DNA of 64,000 nucleotides from Modestobacter lapidis (GTDB lineage: Bacteria > Actinomycetota > Actinomycetes > Mycobacteriales > Geodermatophilaceae): NCBI GenBank assembly GCA_019779905.1, contig JABAKE010000002.1:186001-250000 (forward strand), read 5' to 3'. The position numbers were made by a program, and so were the translations under genes. Shown in pieces: positions 60,585-64,000 of this stretch. Position 1 is the first letter of the stretch. Each line of letters begins with the position of its first letter. Below the pieces are notes generated by a model. The model ran no database searches and was not told where the DNA came from. It was given only the letters and a program-made list of their open reading frames with translations.

Positions 60585-61466
60585 GTGAAGCACTGGCTGG
60601 CCCGCATCGGCATCGCGCTCGGTGCCCTGCTGACCCTGCTCCTGGTCTACGGCGTGTTCATCGAGCCGAGGCTGATCCTGGACGAGGAACGGGAGACGGT
60701 CTTGATGCCCCGGGTGGGCGAGGAGCTCTCCGGTACGGAGATCGCGCTGATCAGCGACTTCCAGCTCGGCATGTGGTTCGCCAACACCGGCATGGTGGAG
60801 CGCGCGGTGGAGACCGCCGTGGCGGCGGAGCCGGACGTCGTGCTGCTGGGCGGTGACTTCGTGTACAGCACCGAGCCCGGCATCCAGACCCAGATCGACA
60901 CGCTGCTCGAGCTGATCGACCCGCTGCTGGCATCCGGGATCCCGACGTTCGCCGTCCTGGGCAACCACGACCACGCGGTCGGCGCCGCCGACGAGCTGAC
61001 CGCAGCCCTCGAGGACCACGGGGTGCCCGTGCTGCTCAACGCAGCGGCCCCCGTCCCGGGCACGGACGGCGGAGCGGACCCGGCGCTGCACATCGTCGGC
61101 GTGGGGCCGCCCACCCCCGGCCTGGCCGACGTGGACGCGGCGCTGGCCGACGTGCCGGACGACGCCCCACGAGTGGTGCTCATGCACAACCCGACCGTCT
61201 TCGCCGAGCTGCCCGCCGGCAGCGCGCCGTTGACCGTCGCCGGCCATACGCACTGCGGCCAGGTCACCCTCCCCGGAACCCCGCACTGGGCCTATCTGGG
61301 GCTGACCGCGGAGGAGAAGATCGTCGCCGAGGGTTGGGCTCCCGACGACTACGGCGCCGAGGGCAACCGGATGTTCGTCACCTGCGGCATCGGTTTCAGC
61401 CTCGCACCCATCCGGATCAACGCGGCGCCGGAGGTCGCCTTCTTCGAGCTCCGGTCCGGTAGCTGA
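60585..61466 (+). CDS. Membrane-anchored metallophosphoesterase, YaeI-like
   Basis: A 293-residue enzyme. One N-terminal helix (IGIALGALLTLLLVYGVF) anchors it; the phosphoesterase motifs are ISDFQLG, LLGGDFVY, LGNHDH, MHNP and AGHTHCGQ, in the usual order. YaeI/YkuE-type members act on phospholipid or lipid-linked phosphates at the membrane. GTG at 60585 has GGAG upstream. It precedes the phospholipase D-like gene by 95 bases, suggesting an envelope-lipid group. Confidence 0.88.
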   Translation: MKHWLARIGIALGALLTLLLVYGVFIEPRLILDEERETVLMPRVGEELSGTEIALISDFQLGMWFANTGMVERAVETAVAAEPDVVLLGGDFVYSTEPGIQTQIDTLLELIDPLLASGIPTFAVLGNHDHAVGAADELTAALEDHGVPVLLNAAAPVPGTDGGADPALHIVGVGPPTPGLADVDAALADVPDDAPRVVLMHNPTVFAELPAGSAPLTVAGHTHCGQVTLPGTPHWAYLGLTAEEKIVAEGWAPDDYGAEGNRMFVTCGIGFSLAPIRINAAPEVAFFELRSGS

Positions 61467-61561
61467 TGACAGAGCTGATGACAGAGCTGCCGCCGAGGGC
61501 GCTGCTGCCGGGTGGACGGCGCCGCCACCCACGCCACGCCGGAACCGAAGGAGATCGTGCG

Positions 61562-62863
61562 ATGCCGACACCTGCCGTGGCGGAGCCCCGCCCCGCGACC
61601 GCAGCAAGGAACGAGCCAGCAAGCGACGAGCTGCGGGCCGTGCTGGAGGGCCTGCTGGGCGTTCCGTTCACCGAGGGCAACCGGATCGATGTCCTCCGCA
61701 ACGGCGAGGAGACCTTTCCGGCCATGCTGGCGGCGATCTCCGCGGCAGAGCGGAGCATCGACATGCTCTGGTTCGCCTGGCGGGACAGCGACATCGGGCG
61801 CCGGATCGCCGACGCCCTCGCCGACCGGGCCGGCCGCGGCGTGCGGGTGCGGGTGCTGCTGGACGCCTACGGGACGAAGATGATCGGCCGCGACACCGTC
61901 ACCCGGCTCCGGGACGCCGGCTGCTCGGTGCTGTTCTACCGGCTGCTGCCCGGAGCGCGGCCCACCGTGTGGAACTTGCGCTCCCACCGGCGGGTGCTGG
62001 TCTGCGACGAGACGGTGGCCCTGACCGGTGGCACCGGCGTCGCCGACACGTGGGGCGGCGACGGCGACCGCCCCGGCTCGTGGCGCGACACGGCCTACCT
62101 CGTCCGGGGGCCGGCGGTGGCGGGCGTGCGTGCGGGATTCGCCCTGCCGTGGCTGCAGGCCCAGGCCCGTGGCGGTCGGGACGGTGTCCTCTCGGCGGAG
62201 GACCGGTTCCCACCGCTGACCGCGCAGGGGTCCACGGCCGTGCAGGTGCTGCGCCCGGCGTCCGCGCCGGGATGGAACGAGGCGGCGCTGGCCATCGCGG
62301 CACTGCTGCAGTCCGCCCGGCACCAGGTGCGGGTGACCACCCCCTACCTGCGCCTGCCCCGCTGGCTGCGGGAGCTGATCGTCGCCACCGCCGACCGCGG
62401 GGTCGCCGTCTCGCTGCTGGTGTCCGGCCCGCACAGGGAACGGCCGTCGGTCCACCTGCAGGGGCAGCGCGAGTACCAGCGCCTGCTCGATGCGGGCGTC
62501 GAGATCTGGCGGTACCAGCCCACCCTGCTGCACACCAAGGTCGTCACCGTGGACGGGGAACTGGCGATGGTCGGCACGGCCAACCTCGACGTGCGCTCCC
62601 TGGCCCTCAACGAGCAGCTGTGCCTCGTCGTCGCGGACCGGGCCGTCGTGGGAACCCTCGACGACCACTTCGACGACGACCTCACCGTGAGCACCCGGGT
62701 CGACGCCGAACGCTGGCGTGCCCGACCGGTGACGCACCGGGTGCTGGAGGCGGCCGCCGACGTCGTGGGCCGCCCGCTGCGCGGCCTGGGCTCGCTGGGC
62801 CTGGTGGGCCGGCGTCCGGGACGCGGGTTCTGGACGGGGCCGTCCCATCCGGAGGGGGAGTGA
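61562..62863 (+). CDS. Phospholipase D-superfamily protein (cardiolipin-synthase-like)
   Basis: A 433-residue PLD-fold protein. The first HKD motif is degenerate: SHRRVLVCDETVALTGGTG has arginine where the catalytic lysine normally stands (H-x-R). The second, LLHTKVVTVDGELAMVGTANLD, is complete. The layout resembles cardiolipin synthases but without the N-terminal membrane helices, so it may be peripheral or altered in activity. ATG at 61562 has AAGGAG upstream. The PAP2 gene overlaps its stop (TGATG). Confidence 0.87.
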   Translation: MPTPAVAEPRPATAARNEPASDELRAVLEGLLGVPFTEGNRIDVLRNGEETFPAMLAAISAAERSIDMLWFAWRDSDIGRRIADALADRAGRGVRVRVLLDAYGTKMIGRDTVTRLRDAGCSVLFYRLLPGARPTVWNLRSHRRVLVCDETVALTGGTGVADTWGGDGDRPGSWRDTAYLVRGPAVAGVRAGFALPWLQAQARGGRDGVLSAEDRFPPLTAQGSTAVQVLRPASAPGWNEAALAIAALLQSARHQVRVTTPYLRLPRWLRELIVATADRGVAVSLLVSGPHRERPSVHLQGQREYQRLLDAGVEIWRYQPTLLHTKVVTVDGELAMVGTANLDVRSLALNEQLCLVVADRAVVGTLDDHFDDDLTVSTRVDAERWRARPVTHRVLEAAADVVGRPLRGLGSLGLVGRRPGRGFWTGPSHPEGE

Positions 62864-64000
62864 TGGGTCCGGCCCGGGCCACCTCGGAGGACACCCGGGG
62901 GGTCGGTCGTTTCGAGCTCCGCGCCGTGCTGGGCTGGGCGGCGCTGGTCATCGGCGCGGTGCCGTTCCTGCTGCTGTGGCTGCTGGTGCAGCGTTCCTGG
63001 TCGCCGCTGGCGTCGCTGGACGGTGAGGTGGCCGCCGACCTCAACGAGGCCGTCAGCGGATCCCCGCTGCAGGTGAGGGTGCTGCGAGCGGTCACCGACC
63101 TCGGCGGCACGTGGGTCGCCGTACTGGTCATGACGCTGGCCACGGTGTTCCTGCTCATCCGGCACCAGCGTCGGCTGGCGGCCTTCGTCGCCACGGCCGG
63201 CCTCGGGCTCGCCGTCCTCGGCCCGGTGACCAAGGCGATCGTCGACCGGGCCCGGCCCGTCGTCGACTCCCCCGTCGTCCAGACACCCTCGAACGCCAGC
63301 TTCCCCAGCGGTCACGCGATGACCGCGATGGTGGTCTGGGGCACGCTGCTGCTGATCACCCTGCCGTCGGTACGCCGCCGGGTCCGGCCGTGGCTGATCG
63401 CTGCCACGGTGGTGCTGGTGGTGCTGGTCGGCTTCACCCGGCTGGCCCTGGGTGTGCACTTCGTGTCCGACGTCCTCGCCGGCTGGGCGCTGGGGGCCGG
63501 CTGGCTGGCGATCACGGCCGCGACCTTCCGCGGATGGCAGCACGACCGGCCCCGCACCGTCGATGCACCACTCGACCCGCTCGACGTGCCGGCGGGCGAG
63601 GCGGTGCACCTCGCCGCGTCCCCCGACCCGGCGGCACCCTCGAGCCGCCGGGCCGCACTGCGCCTGCTCGGGGTGGCCGCGGCCCTGTTCGCCGTCCTCA
63701 GCGGACTGGGCCTGCTGGTCACCGCCGTGCTCACCGACACCTGGCTGGGCCGGTGGGACCGCAGCGTCGTCCAGTGGTTCGCCGACCTGCGCACTCCCGA
63801 CCTCACTCCGGTCATGGAGGTGGTCGGCCGCCTGGCCGGCACCCCCGTCGTGATCGCCCTCGGCCTGACCCTGGCGGTGCTGGCCCTGGCCGTGACGGCG
63901 AGCTGGCGGCCGGTCGTGTTCGTCGTCGTGACCCTGGTCGGCGAGGTGGCGCTCTACTTCGCCACCGCCGAGGTGGTGAGCCGGCTGCGCCCGAGCGTGG
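62863..64000 (+). CDS. Tandem PAP2 phosphatase (partial, runs off the window)
   Basis: The visible 379 residues form a membrane protein with a complete PAP2 domain: KAIVDRARP (motif 1), PSGHAM (motif 2) and TRLALGVHFVSDVLAG (motif 3). A linker with DAPLDPLDVPAGEA follows, then a second PAP2 domain begins (DTWLGRWDRSVVQWFADL ... VVSRLRPSV) and is cut by the window end. Such enzymes remove phosphate from lipid phosphates such as phosphatidate or undecaprenyl pyrophosphate. ATG at 62863 overlaps the upstream stop, so it is coupled to the PLD gene. Confidence 0.85.
   Translation, partial: MGPARATSEDTRGVGRFELRAVLGWAALVIGAVPFLLLWLLVQRSWSPLASLDGEVAADLNEAVSGSPLQVRVLRAVTDLGGTWVAVLVMTLATVFLLIRHQRRLAAFVATAGLGLAVLGPVTKAIVDRARPVVDSPVVQTPSNASFPSGHAMTAMVVWGTLLLITLPSVRRRVRPWLIAATVVLVVLVGFTRLALGVHFVSDVLAGWALGAGWLAITAATFRGWQHDRPRTVDAPLDPLDVPAGEAVHLAASPDPAAPSSRRAALRLLGVAAALFAVLSGLGLLVTAVLTDTWLGRWDRSVVQWFADLRTPDLTPVMEVVGRLAGTPVVIALGLTLAVLALAVTASWRPVVFVVVTLVGEVALYFATAEVVSRLRPSV

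Overview
The window is very GC-rich with GTG/ATG starts and dense short-spaced operons. It looks like chromosomal DNA of a high-GC actinobacterium, most likely of the family Geodermatophilaceae (Blastococcus, Geodermatophilus or Modestobacter type). Support comes from an actinobacterial gene order from the nicotinate phosphoribosyltransferase gene to rdgB that parallels Mycobacterium tuberculosis Rv1330c-Rv1341 (pncB, clpS, DUF2017, mec, cysO, cysM, murI, Rv1339-like, rph, rdgB), CsoR-type copper control, and a family of dispersed hairpin elements. No phage, plasmid, CRISPR or insertion sequence is seen. One tRNA-Leu(TAG) lies at 3323-3403.

Layout. 1-2.8 kb: copper efflux (CopA ATPase, CopZ-like chaperone, CsoR with its operator). 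3-7 kb: DUF3618 protein, tRNA-Leu, DUF732-like lipoprotein, a full GGDEF-EAL cyclic-di-GMP enzyme and an orphan TasA/CalY-like secreted protein. 7-18.7 kb: conserved housekeeping block with nucleotide-pool cleaning, RNase PH, Bcp peroxiredoxin, a stand-alone LigD-type polymerase, an Rv1339-like phosphodiesterase, MurI, the CysM/CysO/Mec cysteine pathway, ClpS and NAD salvage (PncB, PncA). 18.8-33.5 kb: SerB, cytochrome oxidase subunit I, stress membrane protein, RlmA-like methyltransferase, transporters, an M23 peptidase, alcohol dehydrogenase, aldo/keto reductase and ABC-F. 33.5-39 kb: small hypotheticals, methyltransferase, AlkZ-like protein, amidase, F420-type reductase and an iron-regulated siderophore-interacting protein. 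39.3-41.4 kb: a three-gene cell-envelope stress operon behind a SigB/SigF-like promoter. 41.5-49.5 kb: two-component genes flanking a tandemly duplicated TasA/SipW locus. 49.6-64 kb: acyl-CoA dehydrogenase, PEP-mutase-like protein, PurT, DUF2786 protein, amino-acid permease, a PAS-GAF-PP2C phosphatase, alpha/beta hydrolase and an envelope group (lipoprotein, phosphoesterase, phospholipase D, double PAP2 protein cut by the window end).

The most unusual part is 44.1-48.8 kb. A cassette coding a TasA/CalY-like secreted protein, a SipW-type (Ser-His) signal peptidase and a receiver protein with a histidine-less HPt-like tail is duplicated in tandem. Two 1504-bp segments (44221-45724 and 46562-48065) appear identical. 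In the second unit the receiver gene has shrunk to a 56-codon remnant and a new secreted-protein gene sits before it; a scrap of a third receiver-gene end lies upstream. Each tasA-like gene, including the orphan 38 kb away next to the cyclic-di-GMP enzyme, is preceded at the same distance (63-64 bp) by four head-to-tail 11-bp repeats with a TGCGG-like core. I infer a shared regulator of a secreted fibre or matrix system that links the two loci. Throughout the window, hairpin elements with a TCGCAAGCTCG-like core and co-varying outer stems sit at gene ends and probably act as terminators.
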